A stretch of 64,000 bases of DNA, taken from Siphonodentalium dalli (lineage: Eukaryota; Mollusca; Scaphopoda; Gadilida; Siphonodentaliidae). Below the pieces are notes generated by a model. It saw only the letters and a program-made list of their open reading frames with translations, was not told the origin of the DNA and did not search any database. The position numbers and the translations under genes are program-made. The stretch lies in contig CP136062.1 in the NCBI GenBank assembly GCA_032622095.1, forward strand, positions 36,334,918-36,398,917. The letters are read 5' to 3'. Numbering within the stretch: the stretch's first letter is position 1; each line of letters starts with the position of its first letter. This document shows, piece by piece, positions 1 to 10,565 of the stretch.

Positions 1-93
1 TCGGGTAGATGTTGGGGCAGGTGTGCTAATCCTCAACATCACAGAGCTGCCGACTATAGTTTTTATCATAATTGTTAATGGGAATTGGTGGCG

Positions 94-276
94 ATGGCTA
101 ATTTCGACGGCGATGAGCGGCCGGACGATGAGGATAATTGGGGTTTTTGGAAAATTCAAAACTCGAGAAATACAGCGCGTAGAGGGCTTATTTTGGTGTC
201 TAACGAAAGGCCGATATTCGCCCTATCCACACATATTAACCCCGCCACTGAACGGACACCGGAAGTTGCATTATGA
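94..276 (+). CDS. Unrecognised small ORF or possible first exon
   Basis: An ATG at 94 sits in a favourable context (purine at -3, G at +4) and opens about 60 codons. The N-terminal part is acidic, rich in Asp and Glu with two Trp. I do not recognise a family and see no signal peptide or membrane segment. A longer overlapping frame covers the same bases, so chance is a real possibility. From here to about 780 I see no other feature. Confidence 0.15.
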   Translation: MANFDGDERPDDEDNWGFWKIQNSRNTARRGLILVSNERPIFALSTHINPATERTPEVAL

Positions 277-784
277 ACGAAGAAATGCACATGTTACATG
301 TTACACAATCACCAGTGAATATACCAGTATAATCCCAATGGCCATGCATACTTAACATGTAACAGGAAGATGTATCGACAGTTGTTTGTGGACAGTTATC
401 TGATCATCTACCTGCGACGACCTTGTTGGCCTCGTGTGCGGGCTGGGGGGAGGGGCACAAGTGCGCATACATGTATCATGTATCTTGTATGCATGCAATA
501 AGAAAGTCCGCCCAAATTATTCCGGAGTGCATGGCTAAAATTATGCCACATGTTCCCCGTTTATCGTGTTTGTTTTTTCACGAATAGAAGACAAAAAAGT
601 AAAACAATGTCAGAAATGGTAACGCGCTCAAGATCATATATTATATAGCCATGATAATTATAGAATATAAAATATATCGGTTTCACGAATGACCAACTCA
701 TAATTCCGTTAAGACAACCAATCCTTCAAATTATTACAACAACTATATACGGCTTATCACTGAAGGTTTCTCGTGCTTCTCACC

Positions 785-900
785 AGAATTCCCAACTACA
801 CCTCTCACCGGACTCGGCCTCCTGGTAGCAGTTCGACATTTAATTCGTCCCAAAAATTCCCATTTCTATAAATAAAACGCACATGGCCCATGTATACTAA
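785..900 (-). repeat. Dispersed repeat, copy 1 (partner at 9697-9795)
   Basis: The reverse complement of this stretch matches 9697-9795 over about 100 bases. The shared parts include a TTTATTTATAGAA block, a GGGAATTTTTGGGA block and a CCAGGAGGC-GAGTCCG block. The two copies are inverted relative to each other and diverged. Neither shows coding potential. The parent element is unknown. Confidence 0.55.
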
Positions 901-1000
901 GAATCAGCGAAACATTATACACGCGGAGCAAGTGACACGCACAATAACAGCGCGACTGCAGTCGGGCATTTCGCTTCGCGGTGAAATTGTTATGCGTCCG

Positions 1001-1135
1001 AACCTGAACGAAAATTTTCCGAACCTAAACGAAAATTGTCGGAACCTGAACGAAAATTGTCCGAACCTGAACAAAAATTGTTTCTGAACCTGAACAAAAT
1101 TATCGGAATTATTGCCAATCTGAACCTGAACATTT
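1001..1135 (+). repeat. Short tandem repeat, 21-bp unit
   Basis: The motif AACCTGAACGAAAATTGTCCG recurs at 1001, 1022, 1043 and 1064, then in degenerate form near 1087 and 1118. In one frame it reads as an Asn-Leu-Asn-Glu-Asn repeat, because 21 is divisible by three. The open frame (from 890) is short and ends at 1087, so I treat this as a minisatellite and not a gene. Confidence 0.8.
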
Positions 1136-1597
1136 TGAAATTTTCAAAGGTCGTTTTTCGGAGTTAGACAATAAAACTATCGCCAGTTTTGCATTCCGAA
1201 GATGTTTGGTAGCATAATCTACTCAGGACAATACATAAATTTGCCGATCCATGAGCACATGGCCAAAAACATTTCGCCGCCTCGATAAAATTTCGAAAAT
1301 GTATGACGACTTGACATGCCAAATACAACATTTTGCATGCCTGTCATGCGAAAGGCATGTTACATAGGTGTTGGGCATACAAATTCCTACATAACTGTTT
1401 AAATGTGTATCACCGAAAGTTGTCGTCAATTGATGCTTGAAGACAATATATTAACTTACCGTTTATCCTGTCCACTGTGCGCCACCATCTTGAAACGTCC
1501 AAACTTAAACGGGTATCCGAAAGTGATATAGCTATCTACTATATATTTTGGGACTTCTGTCTGTCCGTTTGTTTGTTAGCAATATATAATGTTAGGT

Positions 1598-1997
1598 TTA
1601 ACCCTTTACCCAACAGAAGGGCCCTGTGCCAATGCATTCTCTTATATATGCGAGTCGACCATAGGTCGCCTCGCATATATAAGAGAATGCATTGGCTTAA
1701 CACATTAAAAATTATAAAATTGTTAAAGAATGTAAGAAAAAATGGTAAAAGTGTTAAAAAAAGGATTTTTTTTAGGCCAATGCATTCTCTTATATATGCG
1801 AGGCGACCTATGGTCGACTCGCATATATAATATAATGCATTGGCACAGGGTATAACTGTAACTATCACAATGTGGTCAAGGAGCCGGTTCCAATGATATC
1901 CATATTTGTATGGTTCTATTGAGACAGACCGAAGATATTTTAGGCTGTTGAAGCTTTATTTGGCCGGTTTTGGCCGGTTTGTTGGGTAAAGGGTTAA
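1598..1997 (+). mobile_element. TTAA-flanked piggyBac-like MITE, copy A
   Basis: The element is bounded by TTAACCCTTTACCCAACA and its exact reverse complement, so it has 18-bp terminal inverted repeats including TTAA. piggyBac-superfamily elements duplicate TTAA and often begin CCC or CCY, hence the assignment. Inside are two 69-bp hairpins, near 1629-1697 and 1772-1840, each with a 27-bp stem starting GCCAATGCATTCTCTTATAT and a short GACC-ATA-GGTC tip. The second hairpin is the reverse complement of the first. An AT-rich spacer separates them, and a GGCCGGTTTTGGCCGG tract lies near the right end. It encodes no transposase, so it must depend on a source elsewhere. Confidence 0.85.
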
Positions 1998-2243
1998 TTA
2001 AGAAAATACACTAGCCGGAAGCGTTCAGACATAGCGTAGCGAGGGGACTGAACTCTGTATTTCAGCTTGGGTCATATGTTTCTCCATGTGTGTAACTGTT
2101 TAACTTATAATCCCAAGCAGAATCTGCCGTTACGACCAGATGACGAGTTTGTTACCGACACACGGCTGCACGTTTTATCGAGTTAGATGTTGTACGAGGC
2201 AACATGTACACGCATGCTGGGCGTTTTGGGTAGAATTAGGCTG

Positions 2244-2643
2244 TTAACCCTTTACCCAACAGAAGGGCCCTGTGCCAATGCATTCTCTTATATATGCGAG
2301 TCGACCATAGGTCGCCTCGCATATATAAGAGAATGCATTGGCTTAACACATTACAAATTATAAAATTGTTAAAGAATGTAAGAAAAAATGGTAAAAAGTG
2401 TTAAAAAAATATTTTTTTTAGGCCAATGCATTCTCTTATATATGCGAGGCGACCTATGGTCGACTCGCATATATAAGAGAATGCATTGGCACAGGGCATA
2501 ACTGTAACTATCACAATGTGGTCAAGGAGCCGGTTCCAATGATATCCATATTTGTATGGTTCTATTGAGACAGACCGAAGATATTTTAGGCTGTTGAAGC
2601 TTTATTTGGCCGGTTTTGGCCGGTTTGTTGGGTAAAGGGTTAA
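2244..2643 (+). mobile_element. TTAA-flanked piggyBac-like MITE, copy B
   Basis: This is a second full-length copy in the same orientation, also 400 bp, with TTAA at both ends. It is nearly identical to copy A, including both opposed hairpins, the AT spacer and the GGCCGGTTTTGGCCGG tract. The arm of its second hairpin is intact where copy A has a mutation. Copies A and B lie 246 bp apart. Their near identity suggests recent mobility or gene conversion. Confidence 0.85.
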
Positions 2644-2654
2644 CGACATTACCC

Positions 2655-2790
2655 ATAACGATACAGAAAGACAGCCCGGCAGGGCTATGTTTCCCCCAGC
2701 AATATACTGAATTATTATCTAGTTATATGTTAATTTATTGTAGTATTCATATGTGTATTGTAAATAAAATTATCCTATCCTATATGACAT
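2655..2790 (+). mobile_element. Possible retroposon 3' end
   Basis: A GCCCGGCAGGGCTATG stretch is followed by an AT-rich stretch, AATAAAATT and a short ATCCT direct repeat. That layout is typical of LINE or SINE 3' ends with a microsatellite tail. No coding part or target-site duplication was found. Confidence 0.3.
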
Positions 2791-2962
2791 TCCCAATTTA
2801 CTGCTAGAGGTATCGGCAGCATCATGGCATTGTTGAATCCGGTGGCTATTGATTACAACCTACAGGTCATGTCGTGACATGTGGTTACATGCAGAACTAG
2901 GTTGTTCTTCGCATGAGTTTTTTTACCCTCATAACGGTTTTTTGACTTTGCATTGAGCACTA

Positions 2963-3445
2963 CAGTACCAGTCAGAAGAAGTGATATATTGAGGCGCGCC
3001 CTTATTGTGCTATTGAGCGCGTTTAAAGGCGCGATTATAGCGAAATACCAAAAATCTGTCGCGCTTATTGCGATATTGAGCGCAAAATATTTCGATATTA
3101 GGCGTTCAAAATTTCATACAGATCCGATAATGTTATATTTATAATAGATAAACACTGTGCATATAATGTGCATATAGTGTACATATAGCATTTGCAATTA
3201 TAACTATATACAAATCTAAAACACTGTCTCTATTTATGCAATAAACAAGATAGAAGAAGCAATATTTTGCGTTAAATTTAAGAATTTGGAGCGCAATATG
3301 TCGAAATATTAAGCGCGATATAGAGCGATATTAAGCGCAATATATTGCAATAATATCGCAAGCGGCACGCTTATAAGCGTTCCCACTTGCGATATTGGGC
3401 GCGAAAATAGCGCGTTTAATATACCACTTCTTTTGATTGGTACTG
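2963..3445 (+). mobile_element. Tc1/mariner-type MITE with TA duplication
   Basis: The element begins CAGTACCAGTCAGAAGAAGT and ends with its near-exact reverse complement, giving imperfect inverted repeats of about 38 bp. TA dinucleotides at 2961-2962 and 3446-3447 flank it. TA duplication and ends starting CAGT are the known hallmarks of the Tc1/mariner superfamily. At 483 bp it has no room for a transposase. The interior is unusual, built from recurring GCGATATT and GAGCGCAATAT-like words. Confidence 0.75.
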
Positions 3446-3689
3446 TACCTCCGCTCAAACGGTGCTCATTGAAGTATGCACGTACCCAAAGGATCGACAT
3501 TTTCTCCATTCACATATATAGAATAATACGTTTATAATTTCACGATAATCAGCCTCATGATTATTGAGATACAGTAACATATATCAACATAAATGATCAC
3601 CGAATTGCCTATATTAACTTACTATGTAACCATCGGTAAAGTATTGCCACTTTATTTATTAACACTTTCATGATGGGAGCTTCCTGATT

Positions 3690-4118
3690 TGATGCCAGTC
3701 GACCATAGATCGCCAAGAATATATAAACCAATGCATTGGGTTAACACGTTTTATATTATTTGTTATAATTGTTAAAGCACGTAAGGAATGTAAGAAAAAA
3801 ATACTTTTTTGAAAGAATGTAAGAAAAATTGATAAAAATTGTAAAAGAATGTAAGAAAAATTGATAAAAATTGATAAAAATTGATAAAAAAATGATAAAA
3901 TTGTTAAAGAATGCAAGAAAAAAATATAAAATTGTTAAAGAAAAAATGATACAAATTGTTATAAGAATGTAAAACCAACTATAAAAAAGATAAAACGGTT
4001 AAAGAATGTAAGAAAAATAGAAAAAGAATAACATTTTGTTAGGCCAATGCATTCTCTTATATGTTCGTAGCGACCTATGGTCGACTGGCATATATAAGAG
4101 AATGCACTGGCACAGGGT
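3690..4118 (+). mobile_element. Diverged hairpin-module element G
   Basis: The right part (about 4043-4113) is a copy of the hairpin module found in the TTAA MITEs, with several changes. The left hairpin is partly eroded. Between them the spacer has expanded into many copies of a GTTAAAGAATGTAAGAAAAA-like word with AATTGATAAA variants. The outer ends lack the TTAACCCTTTACCC terminus. The left flank instead carries GGGAGCTTCCTGA, which also occurs near 48180. This therefore looks like a separate family that shares the same hairpins. Confidence 0.6.
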
Positions 4119-5458
4119 CTTTAATGTGCTTCATCAGTCGTAATCTATAACTTAATACGTTATAATTTCACGACTATCAGCCTCAGGATTCTAGAGATAC
4201 AGTGTCACATTGTATGTCGCGAAGAATGTATTTATTTTGAGTCGTTTATACAATTATGATGAGTTGGTTAACTTGATTAGTCTGGACGATCGACTGATCA
4301 TAGGGTGGTAACCTGCACATGTACATACACAACCTCAACGAGCTCTGACAGTCTTCGTATTTCCATTTCAGTCTTATCGATATGGCAAAGTATATTAATA
4401 TCGCGTCGAATGTATGGTCCACACCTTTCTGAAGAGTTCCACATATTGCTAGTCGCATCGTTTGCTTATGATCCATTAATGTCAACAGTTCGCCCAGCAG
4501 ATTACTCTTTATTATTGGTGATCAATGACGGTTTTCGTATTTTCACATCCGCCAAGTAAACACTTTGTTATACTATACTGAATACAAATTTACACCAAAC
4601 CAATGCAAACTGTATCTCTGTTGTGCTTATTTCTTAAGTCTACTGATTGCGTATTTGTCCGTTCAACTTCAAAGTGCATCATGGGACTAGTTGTCTCAAT
4701 ATTGTTCCACAGCGGCGCACTCATGCATACGTTGATATGACGATATCTCGCGTTCGTCGTTGGCCAATACAAACACAAAAAACAAACACAATGTGTAATC
4801 TACAAGACGCTGAAATTGGAGTTTTGTTTTGTTTCGTTCGTCGAATCCATACTATAGGATAATGGATGGTTATTGTCGAGATCGTACATTATTTTACAAA
4901 CAACGATCCATTATTTTATTAACGGACGCTCGTGTAGTATCCAATTTAATGAACGGATATTTTACTATGAGCTAGTGGTAAGGCCGAACACATGGTACAA
5001 CTCAGGTGCCTTGACCCAATTTCGGGTTAATGCATTCTGATAAGAGGTGGCACATCAACCAAATGGACTCGGCCAAGTTTTAAGATAGATAATAGCTTCA
5101 AACTACATTATTTCAGCGAATGAAACTATCTCGATCCATTCCCTGAAATAATGTTCAGTTTTCAGCCATTATCCTATGCATAATGAACATCGCTCACAAA
5201 ACTCACAAATACATCATATAGTAATACGATCGCGATAATTTCTCAGCTCCCCAATGTGGGAGATGACTCTGAGATCCTGTCCTTAAATTGTGATCGCCAT
5301 GAGGCCCAATTTTGTATCTATTAGTGACAATCAAAGCATTCGTCATCGTGAAATACGAGAATCTTGCGAACACACAAAGCGATAAGCTATGAGCTGGTAA
5401 CAGCATAATTAAGTACAAAATAATCACGGCACCGAAAATTATAATCCCCTCACTGCGA
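4119..5458. other. Stretch with no recognised feature
   Basis: Only short overlapping open frames are present on both strands. I saw no splice-flanked conserved domain, clear repeat or RNA gene. Confidence 0.5.
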
Positions 5459-5459
5459 A

Positions 5460-6305
5460 TGACAACTGGTGCGAAACATTGAACACACTCGTATAACTGG
5501 TGCGAAACATTGAAAACACCCGTATAACTGGTGCTAAACATTGAAAACACCCGTATAACTGGTGCTAAACATTGAAAACACCCGTATAACTGGTGCTAAA
5601 CATTGAACACACCCGTATAACTGGTGCTAAACATTGAAAACACCCGTATAACTGGTGCTAAACATTGAACACACCCGTATAACTGGTGCTAAACATTGAA
5701 CACACCCGTATAACTGGTGCTAAACATTGAAAACACCCGTATAACTGGTGCTAAACATTGAAAACACCCGTATAACTGGTGCTAAACATTGAAAACACCC
5801 GTATAACTGGTGCTAAACATTGAAAACACCCGTATAACTGGTGCTAAACATTGAAAACACCCGTATAACTGGTGCTAAACATTGAAAACACCCGTATAAC
5901 TGGTGCTAAACATTGAAAACACCCGTATAACTGGTGCTAAACATTGAACACACCCGTATAACTGGTGCTAAACATTGAAAACACCCGTATAACTGGTGCT
6001 AAACATTGAACACACCCGTATAACTGGTGCTAAACATTGAACACACCCGTATAACTGGTGCTAAACATTGAAAACACCCGTATAACTGGTGCTAAACATT
6101 GAAAACACCCGTATAACTGGTGCTAAACATTGAAAACACCCGTATAACTGGTGCTAAACATTGAAAACACCCGTATAACTGGTGCTAAACATTGAAAACA
6201 CCCGTATAACTGGTGCTAAACATTGAAAACACCCGTATAACTGGTGCTAAACATTGAACACACCCGTATAACTGGTGCTAAACATTGAAAACACCCGTAT
6301 AACTG
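5460..6305 (+). repeat. 31-bp tandem array, about 27 units
   Basis: The unit runs from CGTATAACTGGTGCTAAACA through TTGAAAACACC. The first two units carry GCGAAAC in place of GCTAAAC. Otherwise units differ mainly at one site, AAAAC or AACAC after ATTG. Because 31 is not a multiple of three, every frame shifts, so the array is not a protein repeat. The order of the two variants shows a block duplication, described under findings. It directly abuts the 6345-6700 repeat. Confidence 0.95.
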
Positions 6306-6344
6306 CTGTAATGTATTGTGAGATAATAGACATATTTCACACAA

Positions 6345-6700
6345 TGAACGACAACACATCCTCGCGCAAATACGCACATAATCGACATATAATGTGAAAT
6401 AGGTAGATAATGTATTTTTTTCTGAAATAAGCAGATAATGGAAGCATGGCCGTTGTTTCGTTTTATGTAAAAACACACTTTAAAGAGCGTATATATGAAA
6501 ATTCATGTTGGCTTATTTGTATCATTTTCGGCACACAATCTGCTTAGAATCTCTTCATTATGAGTCGATAATGTGACTAAAATGTTCCAATTTTCAGCAC
6601 ATTATCGACTCAAAATGATGCGATTTAAGCAGATTATCTACCTAAAACAAGTTCTACTATAAACATATAATGTGACAGTTTTCGGGAGAACAGCCTGGAT
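6345..6700 (+). repeat. Palindromic dispersed repeat, copy P1
   Basis: This stretch matches the reverse complement of 30245-30510, sharing CGCAAATACGCACATAA, AGCAGATAATGGA and a CATTATGAGTCGATAATGTG core. It also resembles 31635-31890. It contains an imperfect palindrome at 6537-6635 whose arms begin AATCTGCTTA and centre on the ATTATCGACTC motif. No coding capacity is seen. It is probably a non-autonomous DNA element. Confidence 0.6.
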
Positions 6701-6864
6701 AATGATTACGCTGAACCATAGTCCCCTTACTGCGTGTGACAAGCACGAATGCCGTCAATTCTGCGGAAAGGTTTTTGGACTGTGCGAAAAAAAAACCGAC
6801 TACAAACAGCTACTCGTAGTAATTATCTGTCGTCGTTCATTATGTGAACGGTGTCTAAATATAG

Positions 6865-7016
6865 AATATACGCATAGTGTTTCTGAATTACAAATGTAAT
6901 CCACGAGTGGGATTGGCGATTTCAACCACGAGCTTCAGCGAGTGGTGTAAATCGCCAATCCCACGAGTGGATTAAATTTGTTATTCCGAAACACTATGCG
7001 TATATTTTGTTTATGC
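6865..7016. repeat. Palindrome 1 of the CATAGTGT family
   Basis: Two arms of about 65-70 bases fold back around a loop near GAGCTTCAGCGA. The outer arm carries ATACGCATAGTGT and the inner arm CCACGAGTGGGATTGGCGAT. The outer arm resembles the outer arm of the palindrome at 7274-7427, but the inner arm does not. Confidence 0.8.
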
Positions 7017-7273
7017 CACGATCTTTACATTGCGATGGTGACACGTTTTCATTCAAATTGTATGGAGAAAGTTTAATCCACTCTGCGAAGTTTATGCCGC
7101 GATCTTTACAATGCGATGGATAAACACTTTCCCGTTCAAATTGTATGGAGAAAGTTTAATCCACTCTGCTAAGTTTAATCAACACTAGGCACGTTTAATC
7201 AACAGGTGTTGATTAAATGTAAAATTAAACAGATGGCTTTATTTATATAGTAAGATATGCGATCGTGGTATAA

Positions 7274-7427
7274 ATAGAGAATATCCACATAGTGTAGCTG
7301 AATAGAGAATGTATTTTTGCTCGTATGTGGGCATCTATTTGGCTCGCCTAGATAGATGCCAAATAGATGCCCACATACGAACAAAAATACATTCTTTATT
7401 CAGCTACACTTTGTGGATATTCTCTAT
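7274..7427. repeat. Palindrome 2 of the CATAGTGT family
   Basis: The stem is about 70 bp with very few mismatches, and the short loop is at TCGCCTAGATAGAT. The inner arm reads TGGGCATCTATTTGGC. A single unpaired arm of the same sequence lies at 7676-7745, starting GCCAAATAGATGCCCACATA. That arm could be a half-deleted copy. Confidence 0.85.
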
Positions 7428-7675
7428 ATAGCTTCCTGGGCATAAAATTATAAATATGAATCAAAGAACCCTGTCTGGAAAAGCTTATATCAATATTGAT
7501 ATTATTTAAAATTTTCATGTGCACTATAAATACATCCAATCAATTTGAGACATTTTACGACTCGCGTTCTTTCAGAGAATTGCATGCGCGATAAAACTTT
7601 TTAAAAATCTAAAAAATAGTAACACAAATATGTAGCACTTGATTATCACATTATATAATAAAATGTCGATATAAA

Positions 7676-7745
7676 ATTTGGCGAGCCAAATAGATGCCCA
7701 CATACGAGTAAAAATTAATTTTCTATCAGCTACACTATGCGGTTA
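7676..7745 (+). repeat. Solo arm of the 7274-7427 palindrome
   Basis: This stretch matches the right arm of the palindrome at 7274-7427 (GCCAAATAGATGCCCACATA through CAGCTACACTATG). No partner arm lies beside it, so it is either a deleted palindrome or the pairing partner of a more distant arm. Confidence 0.7.
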
Positions 7746-7891
7746 TTCTGTTTATCTACCGAACAAATTTAAACGTACTTTGTCGCAGTTGTTGTCAAAA
7801 AACATCGCAAAAAACACAGGCTGCGTATAGAAAAGCGATGACCTACTTAGCGACTTTATCTGTATGAGAGACTAATGTATGAAACTGTTTT

Positions 7892-8188
7892 TTAATCATG
7901 CGACTGCACCGCGAAATAATTTACAAGCATATGAGATTTATAGTACGGTGTCCATATTCCACTGGGATCATGTGCCGTGTAAACCATTTTGGCCCCAGTG
8001 AGATATATAATCAGTGAGATATATAATTGGCCATGATTATGCTTGTCACCATAATATTGGCGGCATGGGTATTTACTTCCATAACATTTATATCGATGTT
8101 CTGTATATTTTAATAGGTCAGCCACTTTAAATTCGTGGTAATCTTCACGTGGTTCCCCACCATGGACACTGACGACCCGTAGCTCCAT
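7892..8188 (-). CDS. Unrecognised 98-residue ORF
   Basis: An ATG in strong context (A at -3, G at +4) opens 98 codons on the minus strand and ends at a stop at 7892. The composition is protein-like, with charged, aromatic and Cys residues spread along it and a Tyr/His-rich C-terminal half. I recognise no domain, signal peptide or membrane span. A short direct repeat, TATATATCTCACTG, lies within it. It could be a small gene, a terminal exon, or a chance frame between two repeats. Confidence 0.25.
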   Translation of the reverse strand: MELRVVSVHGGEPREDYHEFKVADLLKYTEHRYKCYGSKYPCRQYYGDKHNHGQLYISLIIYLTGAKMVYTAHDPSGIWTPYYKSHMLVNYFAVQSHD

Positions 8189-8224
8189 TTTTCAGGAGTT
8201 GTATGTCAAACGAAATTGAATTTT

Positions 8225-8765
8225 AAGACACACCGAAATAATTTATTACACGATCCTACAATTATTCCATTCAATAAACCCATTATATAAATGGTGATAT
8301 TAAACGTGCCAGGTGACCTTTGACTCCAGGTGTGTCGTCTGTTTACATTCTGTACGCTGTGTCTCAAAATAATATGGCTTCCGATATTTTTTCCAATAAA
8401 CTATAATGAATCAAGAGTTTGAAAAATTATGTCATTAAATATAAGCTATTAAATAAGCCGAAAAGTCTTTATTTATCTGGGACTATTTCTTTACGCGGGC
8501 AAACAACGCTTAGTTGCGTGAAACGTCATCGCATGCCTTATTAAAGCCGATGTTCGCCTCCCATTTGTTGATTTAAATATGTTTTTGCGAGGTTTTGGAT
8601 CATATAAAAATAGAATTTACAACTCTTCCCCAATGTATAGCGGCATTTCAAAAACTCATCCAGTAAATTAGGTATGGACCTCGCCAAAGGCTCGGTCCAA
8701 ACCTAATTTACTGGACTCGTTTTGTAAATTCCGCTGTAAAATGGGGACTCGTTGTATATCCTCTG
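8225..8765 (+). repeat. Dispersed repeat with internal palindrome, copy 1
   Basis: This stretch shares several blocks in the same order with 13225-13610: a TTATTACACGAT block, AAACCCATTATATAA, TATCTGGGACTATTT, and a palindrome. The palindrome (about 8639-8745) has arms containing CCAGTAAATTAGGTNTGGACC around a CAAAGGCTC loop. Outer arms extend to a CCCCA-TGGGG pair. No coding potential is seen. Confidence 0.65.
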
Positions 8766-8840
8766 TATATATCATATGTATAACACTACAATCAAAATGA
8801 TTTGTGAAAGTGTTGTTTGATATTCATATTTTCCATACAG

Positions 8841-9011
8841 TGTGTCCTTATGATTATGAACAAATCTACTGTACCAAGCTCTACACAATGGCACTGGTCT
8901 GGGACGACGCTGTCGTGCGATGCGCTCAGGATGGTGGGCATTTGATAGAGATTACAAACCAAACAATGCATGACTACATTAGAAGTTTACTCAACCCGAC
9001 ATATTCTAATG
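8841..9011 (+). CDS. C-type lectin domain, first-half exon
   Basis: This internal exon encodes the N-terminal half of a C-type lectin-like domain. It carries a CP dipeptide near the start, then LVWDDAVVRCAQDGGHLIEI, which fits the helix 1 motif (W, A, C) and the conserved GG-L-I strand of the fold. The exon follows a pyrimidine-rich stretch ending in AG and stops at a GTTAGT donor. It begins after the first codon base and ends after one base, so it is a symmetric phase 1 exon of 171 bp, usual for shuffled extracellular domains. The donor phase matches the acceptor at 10566. No upstream signal-peptide exon was found nearby. Such domains bind sugars or other ligands outside the cell; the ligand here is unknown. 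Confidence 0.8.
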
Positions 9012-9220
9012 GTTAGTACACAAACCACGTCACATATGTGTTCTTTGGATAACTTGCAGGGGTGTGGCTACAGAGAGTTTCAGTTTGGGGTGTCCCCTTT
9101 TGAAATGCACCCTACCCCTTTTGAACCAGCCCAAACGTTCAGGTTAACACAATTGTTTTGCACCCCATCTAACTTGTACATGTACCTCAACTTTTGGAAA
9201 ACTGACACATCTAGGGACAA

Positions 9221-9514
9221 AACTTCGTTTCGCAAAAGTGACGACCACGATTCTGATTAACTAACACAACAACTCGTGGTAGTCATGTGCAATGGGGTGT
9301 CGCGTTGTCAAATCGCTAATTTGTGCGTTTTGGTGCGAGGATATTTTGAACATATAGTTGTGACTTTAACTTCGTTTCGCAAAAGTGACGACCACGATTC
9401 TGATTCACTAACACAACAACGCGTGGTAGTCGTGCGCAATGGGGTGTCGCGTTGTCAAATCCCTAATTTGTGCGTATTTGCGCGAAGATATGTTGAAAAT
9501 ATAGTTTTTACTTT
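9221..9514 (+). repeat. 147-bp tandem duplication inside the lectin intron
   Basis: Two direct copies begin AACTTCGTTTCGCAAAAGTG at 9221 and 9368. They differ at several sites, and the unit is 147 bp. Each unit contains an inverted GACGACCACG-CGTGGTAGTC pair and ends near a GCGNNGATATNTTGAA word that also occurs in the repeats near 6.35 and 30.5 kb. Because 147 is divisible by three, an open frame runs across both copies. I see no reason to call it coding. Confidence 0.85.
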
Positions 9515-9696
9515 TGTATGACAGAATGTGAAGTCGCACTCCCAGTATCGAAAGACTATATCTCTTTGTACATGTGTCCGGTAAATATATTCACGGAAAA
9601 CACGACGGCTTTGTTCAATATGCAGACGAAGTGAGCGAGACCGCTCTTATTACGCCCGTTCCGCGTGTATATTGGTGAAGAGATTCCTGTTTCGCC

Positions 9697-9795
9697 TGGG
9701 CTCATGGGTGTTTTATTTATAGAATGGGAATTTTTGGGAACTGCTTGACCAGGAGGCTGAGTCCGATAAAAGGTATAGTTGGGAATATCAATTTC
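9697..9795 (+). repeat. Dispersed repeat, copy 2 (partner at 785-900)
   Basis: This is the inverted partner of the 785-900 repeat. It shares the TTTATTTATAGAA, GGGAATTTTTGGGAA and CCAGGAGGCTGAGTCCG blocks. It lies in the intron between the two lectin exons. Confidence 0.55.
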
Positions 9796-9992
9796 GCTTA
9801 ATGTCCTTTACATTATTATGTCAATAATGTTAATTTTTGGTTTGTGACAAGCTATGTCAATTACAAATAAAAGAAATGAAAAAGATAATTTTAGGTCTTA
9901 AATTTCAACTTGTATAGACATTTTTCGTTCTGCAGCCCACTGAGGGTTGTGGTCGGAGACGGCCGAGTCGGCCGCCGGTTCGTTAATTAATT

Positions 9993-10440
9993 AATTATTT
10001 TGTACTGTTGGAATATGATGTCTACGGGCGTTAGCCATAGTAGAGATTCATGGCATGATCTAAGAAGTTATATGCCAAGCCTCCAGTTTAACGAAACGTG
10101 TAACGAATGGGGAAAATACAATCTACTGTTAACAGAATGACCGATCAGCGCTGTGTAGGCTGAGATTTTCCGGGGCGGAATAATTTTAATTTGATTGAAG
10201 CCAATTGTAAGCGACGCAAAGCAAAATCTCTCACAAATGCACTAAAATCGTGAAATATCGAGTTGGGACCAGATCGTTAAGGAACAGATAATAACTATGA
10301 AATATATTCCTCGCGTTATTTTTCGACTTTACAAGGTTTCCTGTAAAAACGTCAAAAAGTTCCAAGGTTTTGTACTGGTTGAATATGATCTCTACGGGAA
10401 TTAGCAAGAGTAGATATGCATGGCGTGATATAAGGTCCGT
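9993..10440 (+). repeat. Dispersed repeat with head-to-tail partial copies
   Basis: The segment at 9993-10210 begins near TTTTGTACTGTTGGAATATG and contains TCTACGGGCGTTAGCCAT. Much the same start recurs at 10366-10440. The block between them (10216-10365) matches 11695-11870. Together with 11440-11600 (inverted) and 11770-12090, these are four or more fragments of one family. It lies in the lectin intron and just upstream of the second lectin exon. Confidence 0.65.
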
Positions 10441-10565
10441 CCAACTCATGAAAACCTCGAGATCAGAAGGTCATTGTTACATACAATACATTTTCATGTC
10501 AAGATCGAATACCATAGCATCTCAAGTTTGCCATTTTACATGTACAACCTCCCTGTTTATTGCAG

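Noticed and set aside
5460-6305. CRISPR-like array
   Set aside because: Units are contiguous and nearly identical with no unique spacers, and the DNA is clearly from an animal genome.
9276-9521. Protein with an internal 49-residue repeat
   Set aside because: The repeat comes from a 147-bp tandem duplication inside an intron, and base changes do not favour silent sites.
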